NCBI RefSeq assembly: GCF_018614585.1
Contig: NZ_JAGGOI010000019.1
Location: 90,804-154,803, forward strand
From: Streptomyces sp. ISL-1
GTDB lineage: Bacteria; Actinomycetota; Actinomycetes; Streptomycetales; Streptomycetaceae
Direction of reading: 5' to 3'
DNA: 64,000 nucleotides
Shown here: positions 42,833 through 50,876 of the stretch, piece by piece
How the letters are laid out: each line of letters opens with the position of its first letter
Numbering within the stretch: the stretch's first letter is position 1
Program-made: the position numbers and the translations under genes
The notes under the pieces: generated by a model
Told to the model about the DNA's origin: nothing
Seen by the model: the letters and a program-made list of their open reading frames with translations, nothing else
Database searches by the model: none

Positions 42833-44691
42833 AGCGCCTCCCGGACCTGGGCGACGGTCAGCCACTGCCGCGGGGCCAGGATCTTGGCGACCTGCGGCGC
42901 GAAGGCGGGGGAGGAGACGACGACCTCGGGGGTCGGGCCGTCCGCGAGGATCTCGCCGTCGGCGAGGATCACCACCCGGTGCGCGAGCTCGGCCACCAGC
43001 TCCACGTCGTGGGTGGCCAGGACGATGGCGTGCCCTTCGGCGGCAAGGGCCTTGAGGATGCCGACGAGGCGGGCCTTCGCCGCGTAGTCCAGACCACGGG
43101 TCGGCTCGTCGAGGAGTAGCAGCGGGGGCCGGCCGGTGAGCACGACTGCCAGCGCCAGCGCGAGGCGCTGCCCCTCGGAGAGGTCGCGGGGGTGGGTCGC
43201 GTCCGGTACGCCCGGCAGCAGCTCGCTGACCAGGGCCCGGCAGGAGCCGGGGGCGGCGTTCGCATCGGCGTCCGCGGCCGCGCACTCGGCGCCCACCGTG
43301 TCCGCGTAGAGCAGATCGCGCGGCTCCTGCGGGACGAGGCCGACCTGGCGGATCAGCTCGCGCGGGTGGGTGCGGTGGGGGGTGCGGCCGCCGACGAGGA
43401 CGGTGCCGGAGGTGGGCTGGATCATGCCGACGAGGGCGGCGAGGAGGGTGGACTTTCCGGCGCCGTTGCGGCCCATCAGGGCGATGGTCTCGCCGGGGGC
43501 GACGCAGAGGGTGACGTGGCAGAGGGCCTCGATGCGGTCGCGGCGGACGCCGAGCGCGCGCGTTTCGGCGAGCGGCCCGTCCGAGCCGGGGCTCCGCCCC
43601 GGACCCCGCGCCTCAATCTCCCCCAGACTTCGTCCGGGGGGACCCCCAGGGGCTGTATTGCGCCGCGCCGTTGCTGGGGCTCCGCCCCAGACCCCGCGCC
43701 TCAATCGCCGGCGGGGCTGGATTTTGCCGCCCGCCGGACGGAAAAATCCAGCCCGTCCGGCGATTGAGGACACGGCCGAAGTCCGTACTGGGGGTCCCCC
43801 CACGCCCGCAGGGCGTAGGGGGCGGGTCTGGGGCGGAGCCCCGGTAACGGGAACGGGCGGCACGGGGGAAAGATCCGCCAGGCGGTCCCGCAACGCACCC
43901 GCCCGACGCCGCGCATCCCGTACCGACAGCGGCAGCGGGTCCCAGCCCGCCAGCCGGCCCAGCGCCACTACCGGCGGATGCACCGCCGAGACCGCCATGA
44001 TCTCCGCCGGCGACCCGATCACCGGCGGTGTCCCGGGCGCGGGCAGCAGCAGGACCTGGTCCGCGTACTGCACGACCCGCTCCAGGCGGTGCTCGGCCAT
44101 CAGGACCGTCGTGCCCAGGTCGTGGACCAGCCGCTGCAGCACCGCCAGCACCTCCTCCGCCGCAGCCGGGTCCAGCGCGGACGTCGGCTCGTCGAGCACC
44201 AGGACCTTCGGGTGCGGCGTGAGCACCGAACCGATCGCGACCCGCTGCTGCTGACCGCCGGAGAGCGTGGCGATCGGGCGGTCGCGCAGCTCGGCCAGGC
44301 CGAGCAGGTCGAGGGTCTCCTCGACGCGGCGGCGCATCACCTCGGGTGCGAGGCCCAACGACTCCATGCCGTACGCCAGCTCGTCCTCGACGGTGTCGGT
44401 GACGAAGTGGGCGAGCGGGTCCTGGCCCACCGTGCCGACGAGATCGGCGAGTTCGCGGGGCTTGTGGGTGCGGGTGTCGCGGCCGTCGACGGTGACGCGG
44501 CCGCGCAGAGTGCCGCCGGTGAAGTGCGGGACGAGCCCGGACACGGTGCCGAGCAGCGTGGACTTGCCGGCGCCGGACGGGCCGACGAGGAGCACCAACT
44601 CGCCTTCGGGGACGGTCAGATCGACGCCGCGGATCGCGGGCGCGTCGGCGTCGTCGCCGTACGTCACCGATACGTCTTCGAAGCGGATCAC
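42829..44691 (-). CDS. ECF transporter ATPase, two fused nucleotide-binding domains
   Basis: 620 residues from GTG 44689-44691, GTGA overlap with the T-component gene. Domain 1: Walker A GPSGAGKST (37-45), signature LSGGQQQR (143-150), Walker B VLVLDEPT. Domain 2: Walker A GRNGAGKST (407-415), signature LSEGQRLA, Walker B LLLLDEPT. This is an EcfA1-EcfA2 fusion. The linker, about residues 280-375, is Arg/Gly/Pro-rich and is encoded by an in-frame REP-like element rather than normal linker sequence. The energised module powers uptake by the S and T components. Confidence 0.92.
   Translation of the reverse strand: MIRFEDVSVTYGDDADAPAIRGVDLTVPEGELVLLVGPSGAGKSTLLGTVSGLVPHFTGGTLRGRVTVDGRDTRTHKPRELADLVGTVGQDPLAHFVTDTVEDELAYGMESLGLAPEVMRRRVEETLDLLGLAELRDRPIATLSGGQQQRVAIGSVLTPHPKVLVLDEPTSALDPAAAEEVLAVLQRLVHDLGTTVLMAEHRLERVVQYADQVLLLPAPGTPPVIGSPAEIMAVSAVHPPVVALGRLAGWDPLPLSVRDARRRAGALRDRLADLSPVPPVPVTGAPPQTRPLRPAGVGGPPVRTSAVSSIAGRAGFFRPAGGKIQPRRRLRRGVWGGAPATARRNTAPGGPPGRSLGEIEARGPGRSPGSDGPLAETRALGVRRDRIEALCHVTLCVAPGETIALMGRNGAGKSTLLAALVGMIQPTSGTVLVGGRTPHRTHPRELIRQVGLVPQEPRDLLYADTVGAECAAADADANAAPGSCRALVSELLPGVPDATHPRDLSEGQRLALALAVVLTGRPPLLLLDEPTRGLDYAAKARLVGILKALAAEGHAIVLATHDVELVAELAHRVVILADGEILADGPTPEVVVSSPAFAPQVAKILAPRQWLTVAQVREAL
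43569..43854. repeat. REP-like elements inserted in frame inside the ABC ATPase gene
   Basis: At least three related copies lie here: CGGGGCTCCGCCCC, then CGCGCCTCAATC at about 43587; GGGGCTCCGCCCCAGACCCC, GCGCCTCAATCGCCGGCGGG from about 43676; and an inverted copy (CCGGCGATTGAGG at about 43756 to GGTCTGGGGCGGAGCCCC at about 43842). Copies 2 and 3 face each other and form a long imperfect inverted repeat. The DNA is translated as the linker between the two ATPase domains with no stop in the reading frame. Confidence 0.8.
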
Positions 44692-46181
44692 GGGGTCTCC
44701 TTCGAGGGGAGCGGGGCCACGAAGGCGGGGAGCAGGCCGATCAGGACGCTCGCGGCCGGCCACAGCGGCAGCGTCGGCGCGATCAGCGGTACGACGCCGG
44801 GGTGCAGCGCCTCCGGTGCGTACGTACCCGCCCTGATCAGCAGCGCGGCGACGGCCGCGCCGGAGCCCGCGACCAGCCAGGAGCGCGGGCCGAAGCGGTC
44901 GGGGCGGTAGCGGGTGCGTACCGAGCGGCGGCCGCCGAGCCGCAGGCCCGCGAGTGCGGCGAGCAGCCCTGCGATCAGGAGCGGCAGGCCGTACGCCGCG
45001 CCCGCCGCGGCCAGGAGTCCGTACGAACCCGCGCAGACCCCGAGGAGCCCGCCGAGGGTGAGAACGGTCGTCGTCCTGCGTACGGCGGGCGGGACCTGGG
45101 CAGTGCGCCCGTATCCGCGCGCGTCCATCGAGGCGGCCAGCGCGACGGAGCGCTCCAACGCGCCCTCCAGGACGGGCAGTCCGATCTGCGCGATCGCCTT
45201 GATGCCGCCGGTGGGGCGGCCGCGCAGACGCCGGGCGGTACGCAGGCGTACGACGTCGGCGACCATGTTCGGCGCGAACGTCATGGCGACGACGACGGCG
45301 ACGCCGACCTCGTAAAGGGCGCCCGGCAGCGACTTGAGCAGCCGCGCCGGATTCGCGAGGGCATTCGCGGCGCCCACGCAGATCAGCAGGGTCGCCAGCT
45401 TGGCACCGTCGTACAGAGCGAACACCAACTGCTCGGCCGCGACCCGGCCACCTATGCGTACGCCCTTCGCCCAGTCGGGCAGCGGCACTTCGGGCAGCGT
45501 GAACAGGGTGTGGGTACCCGGGATCGGGGAGCCGAGGAAGACCGAGAAGAGCAGCCGGACGACGAGCACGGCGAGGCCGAGCTTGACGAAGGCGCCGTAC
45601 GAGCGGGCCCAGGGGGCATCCGTGCGGCGGGCGGCGACGACGTATCCGGCGACGCCGACGAGGAGGCCGAGGAGGAGTGGGTTGGTGGTCCGGGACGCGG
45701 CGGTGGCGAGCCCGAGGGCCCACAGCCACCAGGCACCGGCGTGGACGGCGTTGCTCCGACTCGCCCGGGGCGCCCGGAGCCGGAGCCTGCGGGTCGCCTC
45801 CGGCGCGGGGGTACGGCGCGCGGGTTCCGGGGAGGTCGCCGGGACCGGCGGCCGGGTTCGCCCGCGAGGCCACCCACCGGACAGCAGCCGCCAACGCCCC
45901 CTGGCCCAGGGCGACGACGGACCCGGTATCGGGCCCGTCGGGCTGGACTCCTCGGGGGCGGGCTCGGGCTCGGGGTCGGGGTCGGCGGCGTCCGGGCCGC
46001 TGTCCAGTGGCCCGGTGATTGCCGCCGATCCCACGCGGGGACCACCCTGCACGGCCACTCCCCACCGGGACGGGACGGCCGCGGGCGCGGGCGCGTCGGA
46101 GCTTGCCGCCGGGGCCTTCGCGGCTTCCCCGAGAAACCAGCCGCGGACAGCAGCCGCCAACGCCCCCAGCCCCGCGCTCAT
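44688..46181 (-). CDS. ECF transporter T component (CbiQ-like) with long N-terminal extension
   Basis: 497 residues, ATGA overlap with the preceding gene. The membrane domain (about 140-497) has the T-component signature motifs near ARRLRGRP and ASMDARGYGRT (A-R-G type coupling motifs that dock on the two ATPases). Before it is an unusual 135-residue Ala/Pro/Ser/Glu-rich region (PDPEPEPAPEES, GPIPGPSSPWARG) that T components normally lack. It links S component and ATPases. The extension is probably disordered and cytosolic. Confidence 0.88.
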   Translation of the reverse strand: MSAGLGALAAAVRGWFLGEAAKAPAASSDAPAPAAVPSRWGVAVQGGPRVGSAAITGPLDSGPDAADPDPEPEPAPEESSPTGPIPGPSSPWARGRWRLLSGGWPRGRTRPPVPATSPEPARRTPAPEATRRLRLRAPRASRSNAVHAGAWWLWALGLATAASRTTNPLLLGLLVGVAGYVVAARRTDAPWARSYGAFVKLGLAVLVVRLLFSVFLGSPIPGTHTLFTLPEVPLPDWAKGVRIGGRVAAEQLVFALYDGAKLATLLICVGAANALANPARLLKSLPGALYEVGVAVVVAMTFAPNMVADVVRLRTARRLRGRPTGGIKAIAQIGLPVLEGALERSVALAASMDARGYGRTAQVPPAVRRTTTVLTLGGLLGVCAGSYGLLAAAGAAYGLPLLIAGLLAALAGLRLGGRRSVRTRYRPDRFGPRSWLVAGSGAAVAALLIRAGTYAPEALHPGVVPLIAPTLPLWPAASVLIGLLPAFVAPLPSKETP

Positions 46182-46846
46182 CGCGGACCGGAGTACCTGC
46201 GGCGGCGGGACTGCCACACGGCCGCCGCGCCCAGCGCGAGGATCGCCGCGAGGCCGGCGACGATGCCGATCGACGGGCCGCTGTCGTCGCCGGCGTCTGC
46301 CTTGGGCGCGGCCGGGGGATTGGGCTTCGACGTGGCTCCGCCTGCCGCGACCTGCTCGCCGCAGCCCGTCTTGGGATAGCTGGAGATCGCGCAGAGCAGC
46401 GCCTGGCTGTTGTACCGCAGCGGCTTCGCCACCTCCGCCAGCGCCTCCGCGGTCGTCGCGTTCTGCCGCACGCGCGCGCACGCCACCCGGGACGCCGGGG
46501 GCGTCTCGCCCGACGGGGCATCCGCCCGCGTGCCCGAGTCGATGACGAGCGCGATCCGCTTCTCGCCCGGCTTCGGCCGCGTAACGCCGCAGATCGCCTC
46601 GAAGTCGGGAGCCGTACGCGGCTGCGCCGAATCCCCGCTGTCCTCGCTCACCGAGAAGCGGAAGCCGCTCACCGAGCCGTCCGCGGGCTTCGCCGTCGCC
46701 GGGCCCTCGGTCGCGTACGCCCAAGTGCCGCCGCTGCTCTGCCAGAACGACCAGTAGCGGTAGCCGGCCGCCTGCGCGGGCCCCGCGCCCAGCACCGTCA
46801 GTGCGGTGCCGAGCGCGAGGACCAGGGCGAGCAGTCGCGTACGCAT
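46178..46846 (-). CDS. SCO2322-type secreted, membrane-anchored protein
   Basis: 222 residues from ATG 46844-46846 (one-base overlap with the upstream stop). Signal peptide about 1-27 (RLLALVLALGTALTVLGA, cleavage near AQA-A). The outer domain begins YRYWSFWQSSGGTWAYATEG and has four cysteines (AICGV, VACAR, LLCAI, TGCGE). A C-terminal helix (about 190-212, IGIVAGLAAILALGAAAVW) and RRRR anchor it. It matches the protein family known from S. coelicolor SCO2322. Its place between the toroid protein and the T component suggests help in substrate capture; direct evidence is lacking. Confidence 0.75.
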   Translation of the reverse strand: MRTRLLALVLALGTALTVLGAGPAQAAGYRYWSFWQSSGGTWAYATEGPATAKPADGSVSGFRFSVSEDSGDSAQPRTAPDFEAICGVTRPKPGEKRIALVIDSGTRADAPSGETPPASRVACARVRQNATTAEALAEVAKPLRYNSQALLCAISSYPKTGCGEQVAAGGATSKPNPPAAPKADAGDDSGPSIGIVAGLAAILALGAAAVWQSRRRRYSGPR

Positions 46847-48129
46847 CACCGCTGCTGGTTCCTGCGGCGGCCGCTGAGCAGTATGCCCGCGCCGATGCTG
46901 GCGACGAAGAACGCGCCGACGATCCACCACACTCCGGCGCCCGAGCCGGAGTCCTTGTTCTCGGCGTTCTCGGCGTTTTCGCTGTTCTCGGACTCCTTGG
47001 CGGACCTGTCAGCAGACGCCGCGGGCTTCTCCGGGGCCGGGCCCGTCGCGTTCAAGCCCGCCACCAGGTCCATGCCGCCGAAGCTCTTCGGGTCCGCGCC
47101 GGCCGCGTGCGCGGCCAGAATCAGCTGCGCGTACGCCGCCGGGCCCGACTCCTTCGCCCAGGCCGCGGAGTTCTGCCGCAGCCACGCGAGCGGCTTCTTC
47201 GCCTCGTCGCCCAGGCCCTGCGCGGCCAGCGCGACGACCGCGTCCGCCGTGTTGCCGAAGTCCGGCTTCTCGGCCGGGTCCTTCGCGCCGGGCATGGGCG
47301 GAGTGTTGAGGTGGCCGGTCTTGGCGAGCGCGGTCGCGAGATACACCGCGCCGTTGTGCGCCGCGCCCTCGACGGTCGTCGACTTCTCGCAGGCTGTGCC
47401 GTTGGCGCGCTTCGCGTCCTTCGCGCCCGCGGTCACGACAAGACCCTTGCCGCTCGCGCCGAGCACCGCGGCCGCGGTGGAGTCGGCGACGATCCCCGGC
47501 TGCTTCGGCTGGAAGACGAACGCGCCGCCGTCCTTCCCGCCGCACGGCTGCGCGAACGTCAGCAGTGCGTCGTACGGCGTCTTGCCGCCCTTCGACTTCA
47601 CCGCGTCCGGCTTCGCGGCCGCCGCCGCGAGCGCGCCTATCACTATGGAGGTGGAGTTCGCGTCGCTGGCCCCGCCCGGGTTGTAGCTCCAGCCGCCGTC
47701 GGCGTTCTGGACGGACTTCAGCCAGCCGACCGTCTTGTTCACGGTGGCGTCCTGCCCGCCGAGTGCGGCGAGCGCCTGCACGGCGACCGCGCTCGCGTTG
47801 GAGTCCAGCGGCAGCTTCGCGTCGCACGGCTTGGTCGCGTCGGCGCGGTACGAGGGGAAGGCCCCGCTGTCGCACTGCTGCCCGGTCAGCCAGCCCACGG
47901 CCTTCGCGGCGGGCTTGACGCCGACGGTGTCCTGCGCGAGCAGGGCGAGCGACTGCCGCCAGACGCCGTCGTAGGTCGGGTCGCCCGTGCCGTACAGGCC
48001 GGACGGCGGCACGGCGGAGGGGGTCGGGACCGGCGCTGCGATCGCGACCGGTGCGGCGGCCGAGGTGATGGCCATGCCGAGTACGGCTGAGGCGGCGAGC
48101 GTTGCGGCGCTGCGGCGAACGGTGGTCAT
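46846..48129 (-). CDS. Surface-anchored alpha/alpha-toroid protein, probable cobalamin binder
   Basis: 427 residues; ATG 48127-48129. Signal peptide 1-31 (cleavage near IAA-P). Residues about 45-370 form repeats of the prenyltransferase/squalene-oxidase toroid: GWLKSVQNADGGWSYNPGGA, TAAAVLGASGKGL, GNTADAVVALAAQGLG. Then an acidic linker (ENSENAENAENKD), a C-terminal helix (about 398-420) and RRRNQQR. No catalytic Asp-rich motif of true cyclases is seen. Human intrinsic factor and transcobalamin bind B12 with the same toroid. As first gene behind a cobalamin riboswitch in an ECF operon, a B12-capturing role is likely (inference). Confidence 0.8.
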   Translation of the reverse strand: MTTVRRSAATLAASAVLGMAITSAAAPVAIAAPVPTPSAVPPSGLYGTGDPTYDGVWRQSLALLAQDTVGVKPAAKAVGWLTGQQCDSGAFPSYRADATKPCDAKLPLDSNASAVAVQALAALGGQDATVNKTVGWLKSVQNADGGWSYNPGGASDANSTSIVIGALAAAAAKPDAVKSKGGKTPYDALLTFAQPCGGKDGGAFVFQPKQPGIVADSTAAAVLGASGKGLVVTAGAKDAKRANGTACEKSTTVEGAAHNGAVYLATALAKTGHLNTPPMPGAKDPAEKPDFGNTADAVVALAAQGLGDEAKKPLAWLRQNSAAWAKESGPAAYAQLILAAHAAGADPKSFGGMDLVAGLNATGPAPEKPAASADRSAKESENSENAENAENKDSGSGAGVWWIVGAFFVASIGAGILLSGRRRNQQR

Positions 48130-48224
48130 GGCGGGCTGGGCCTCTCCTGCGGGAGCCGGGCACAGGCACGCTGAGGCACCAGGGCTCGGCTCCGTATGCC
48201 TCGACGGTGCCTGCCACCGGCGGT

Positions 48225-48345
48225 TCCGGTGACAATGAGCCGGTCACGACCGCGTACGGGGCATTCCGACTCACCGCCTGCGACGGCGGCTCACGGCTGC
48301 GGGTCAGTGCCGGATTTACACCGGCTTCCCCCCGTACGGGCATGA
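48225..48345 (-). promoter_or_regulatory. Cobalamin (B12) riboswitch
   Basis: On the minus strand the conserved core reads GGGAAGCCGGTGTAAATCCG, GCACTGACCCGCAGCCGTGA-GCC (48287-48335), followed about 15 nt later by the B12-box-like AGTCGGAATGCCCCGTACG (48253-48272). These are the invariant parts of cobalamin riboswitches. It precedes the five-gene ECF operon by about 95 nt and should switch it off when adenosylcobalamin is plentiful. Confidence 0.92.
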
Positions 48346-48419
48346 TGACGACTCGCTCACTCTACCGGCCGGTCATCGACGCGCTGTGGGTGGATGCCGG
48401 GGACAGTATCCGGCCAAGA

Positions 48420-49457
48420 TCACACGGCCAGATACGTCGTGGGCTCGCTGCCCGACAGCACCTCCGCGAGCCCCAGCTTCACCAGCCTGCGCAGATGGGC
48501 CTCCGCCTCAGAGACCGCGATGTTCCGTGATCCGTAGGGAATCTGCTCCCATGGCCGGTTCCACTCCATCTGCTCGGCGACCTGCCAGGGAGTGAGCGGC
48601 TCGGCCAGAAGGGCGAGCAGGCCGGTGAGGCGCTCCTCGTGGTGGGCGAGCAACTCCCGCACCCGGGAGGCCGCGTCGGGGAAGGCGTACTGGTGCGCCG
48701 GGAGCACTTCGGCCGGGTCGAGGCGGCCCACCCGCTCCAGAGAGTCGAGGTAGTCGCCGAGGGGGTCGGTGACGGTGGTGTCGTCCGGGTCCTCGTACAG
48801 GCCGATGTGCGGGGTGATCTCGGGCAGGAGGTGGTCGCCGGAGAAGAGCCGGCCGTTGCCCGGCCGGTTCGCCGGGTGGGTCTCCTCCAGGTGGAGGCAG
48901 ACGTGGCCAGGGGTGTGGCCCGGGGTCCAGATGGCGCGCAGCCGCCGGCCCGCCAGGTCGAGGAGCTCGCCGGGGACGATCTCCCGGTCGGGCAGGGCCG
49001 CGCGCAGCCCCGGCAGCGTACGAGTCCGGCCCGAGGCGCGGGCCGCGCGCAGCGGCTCGATGTGCTCGTCGGGGGCACCCGCCCGGGTGAGCTTGTCCGT
49101 CAAGTACTCGAGCCAGAGGCCGGGTTCGGCGTCGCGGGTGCGGCGTACCACCGTGCTGTCGGCGGCATGCATCGCGATCCACGCACCGGACGCGTCGCGC
49201 ACCTGCCCGGACAGGCCGTGGTGGTCCGGGTGATGGTGGGTGATGACGACGCCGTGGATGGCGGTGACGGAGACACCGAGCGAGCTGAGACCGGCGGTGA
49301 GGGTGTCCCAGGACGTCGGGTCGTCCCAGCCGGTGTCGATGAGGACGGGGCCGCGGTCGGTGTCGAGCAGGTGGACCAGGGTGTGACCGAGGGGGTTGTC
49401 CGGGATGGGCACCTCGATGGACCAGACGCCGCCGCCGTGGTCGGTCACCTGAGTCAT
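48420..49457 (-). CDS. Metallo-beta-lactamase-fold hydrolase
   Basis: 345 residues from ATG 49455-49457. Zinc motif VITHHHPDHHGLSGQV (about 70-85, HxHxDH), downstream His in WTPGHTPGHVCLHLE (about 178) and Asp/His in LFSGDHLLPEITPHIGLYED. A C-terminal winged-helix-like part (PYGSRNIAVSEAEAHLRRLV) follows, as in acyl-CoA thioesterase/lactamase-type MBL proteins with a C-terminal BLACT domain. A full KstR box (49504-49517) lies 47 bp upstream, so it is probably part of the steroid regulon; the substrate may be a thioester or lactone. Confidence 0.88.
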   Translation of the reverse strand: MTQVTDHGGGVWSIEVPIPDNPLGHTLVHLLDTDRGPVLIDTGWDDPTSWDTLTAGLSSLGVSVTAIHGVVITHHHPDHHGLSGQVRDASGAWIAMHAADSTVVRRTRDAEPGLWLEYLTDKLTRAGAPDEHIEPLRAARASGRTRTLPGLRAALPDREIVPGELLDLAGRRLRAIWTPGHTPGHVCLHLEETHPANRPGNGRLFSGDHLLPEITPHIGLYEDPDDTTVTDPLGDYLDSLERVGRLDPAEVLPAHQYAFPDAASRVRELLAHHEERLTGLLALLAEPLTPWQVAEQMEWNRPWEQIPYGSRNIAVSEAEAHLRRLVKLGLAEVLSGSEPTTYLAV

Positions 49458-49488
49458 GAGGCTCTCATCTCTCTTCGGCGGCACGGCC

Positions 49489-49517
49489 ATTGCTCACTAT
49501 AACTAGAACTGGTTTCA
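49489..49517. promoter_or_regulatory. KstR-type operator within a duplicated 29-bp block
   Basis: TAGAACTGGTTTCA (49504-49517) is a full match to TnnAACnnGTTnnA. The 29 bp ending here match 50801-50829 at 25 positions, so the operator and its flank are a duplicate of the aldehyde dehydrogenase upstream region. MBL-fold gene start is 32 bp away on the minus strand. Confidence 0.8.
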
Positions 49518-49752
49518 ATAGTCGCCCAAGTCGACTGCCGCTCCGGAGGAGTTGGCTGACCTGCGGCGATGTGTCGCTGTCCAGGGCCTCGACGGTCCGG
49601 GCCCTGCGCGGCCCCGCCGGTCTGAGGGCGGCGTCCCCCGGGGTGGTGGGTGCCGGTGGAGGCGCTGTGGCCCGCGGCACCGCTGATGCGGGCGCCCTGG
49701 GCCGAATCTAGACTGGCGAGGTGCGGAAAGTTCCGTATTAGGGAGATATGCC

Positions 49753-49827
49753 ATGGCCAAGCGAGGGAACAAGCGACGCGCCCGCAGGAAGAAGAAGGCC
49801 AATCACGGCAAGCGTCCCAACGCCTGA
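49753..49827 (+). CDS. Ribosomal protein bL37
   Basis: A 24-residue gene, GGGAGA six bases before ATG 49753 and TGA at 49825-49827. The product begins MAKRGNKRRARRKKKANH and ends GKRPNA, with 13 Lys/Arg residues. This is the pattern of the small actinobacterial large-subunit protein seen in the Mycobacterium smegmatis ribosome (bL37). It is far below usual gene-finder limits. Its neighbours are unrelated; it probably has its own promoter in 49520-49740. Confidence 0.85.
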   Translation: MAKRGNKRRARRKKKANHGKRPNA

Positions 49828-50079
49828 ACCGACCGAGCGCACGGGAGCCGGCCGGCCGTCGCCCGCGGCAACCGTGCCCTGGACGGCGAGACCCGCCGGC
49901 CCCCCCCGCCTCCGCGGTCGAGACTGTGGGGAAACACGAGCTCGTACCGGCGTACTACCTGATGGCCGCCTGAGCCATCTGCACCTGCGCCGTCCCCGGG
50001 GGTGGCACCACGGCGACGGGTGCCCGACTGACAGTCGAGGGCTTGAGACGAAGGGCAGTCGCTCACGTACGCTTCGGTT

Positions 50080-50550
50080 GTGAACTGGGCTTCTCTCATC
50101 AGCGCAGTGCTGGGTGCAGGCATCGGCATTACATCAACGCTGTTGGTCGACCAGGCTCGTTGGCGCCGCGACAGTCACGAACGACTTCGAACGGAGCGAC
50201 GCGAGGTCTACAACGCGTATCTCACTGCTCTGTCGCGTACGCGAAACGGCCTTCGCGAGGCTGCCAGATTGCCGCAGGAGGCCCGAGCGGAGCAGGCCCG
50301 CGAGGCGTTCCACACCGGAGGCGCCTATGAGTTGCGAATACAGATGACGATCACGGCGCCCGGTGATCTGACCGCTCGGTCCGAGGTCGCGTACAGATCT
50401 CTGCGTGCTCTGCGAAACGAGATTGAGAGAGGCGCATCCCATCAGGACGAGGAGTATGCCCAGAGGCGTGAGGCGTACGAGATCGCGCTCGGTGCGCTGA
50501 GACGAGAAATGCGGACAGATCTAGGAGTCGACACAACATCGGATCACTGA
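50080..50550 (+). CDS. Hypothetical protein with N-terminal membrane helix and coiled coil
   Basis: 156 residues from GTG 50080. One hydrophobic segment at about 4-24 (SLISAVLGAGIGITSTLLVD), followed by WRRDSHERLRTERREVYNAY, a highly charged helical region likely to form a coiled coil through residue 145. Many actinobacterial proteins share the DQARWRR-x-ERxRxERRxxYxxYL start; their role is unknown. It might be a scaffold or phage-related protein. Confidence 0.7.
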   Translation: MNWASLISAVLGAGIGITSTLLVDQARWRRDSHERLRTERREVYNAYLTALSRTRNGLREAARLPQEARAEQAREAFHTGGAYELRIQMTITAPGDLTARSEVAYRSLRALRNEIERGASHQDEEYAQRREAYEIALGALRREMRTDLGVDTTSDH

Positions 50551-50876
50551 GGCGCCATTGCCTCGCAGTGTTGGGCGGCGGACGGTGTCACCAACCACCG
50601 CCTGGTAAGCCCAGTAGTGATCTCCGAGGCGTTCACGCTGCTCGTCCCGCCTGCGCGGGGCGCCGCACCGGCGGGCCGGCGTCGACCATATGCGCGGGAA
50701 GGTGGGGAAGCACCCCACGGCCCTGTGTAGGCCCTTGCGCGGCTCAAGCCGCCCCCCGACCCCGCGGGAAGCCACTGGTCGGGGCTCTTTCGTTGCCGGC
50801 ATTGCTCCCTGTAACTAGAACTGATATCAGTTCTGAAACAGTGTCAGAAAGCGCCGGGCAGCGGGAGGCAGCAGCC
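50551..50876. other. Upstream region of the aldehyde dehydrogenase gene
   Basis: 326 bp without a gene. Its 3' end carries the KstR-like palindrome at 50818-50835; the rest shows no repeat or family match. Open frames here are out of codon bias. Confidence 0.5.
50801..50835. promoter_or_regulatory. KstR-like operator, aldehyde dehydrogenase side
   Basis: AGAACTGATATCAGTTCT (50818-50835) is an 18-bp perfect palindrome whose half site TAGAACTG is the same as in the box at 49504. Half-site spacing is 4 bp longer than the KstR consensus, so binding is plausible but less certain. It ends 41 bp before the start codon. Confidence 0.65.
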
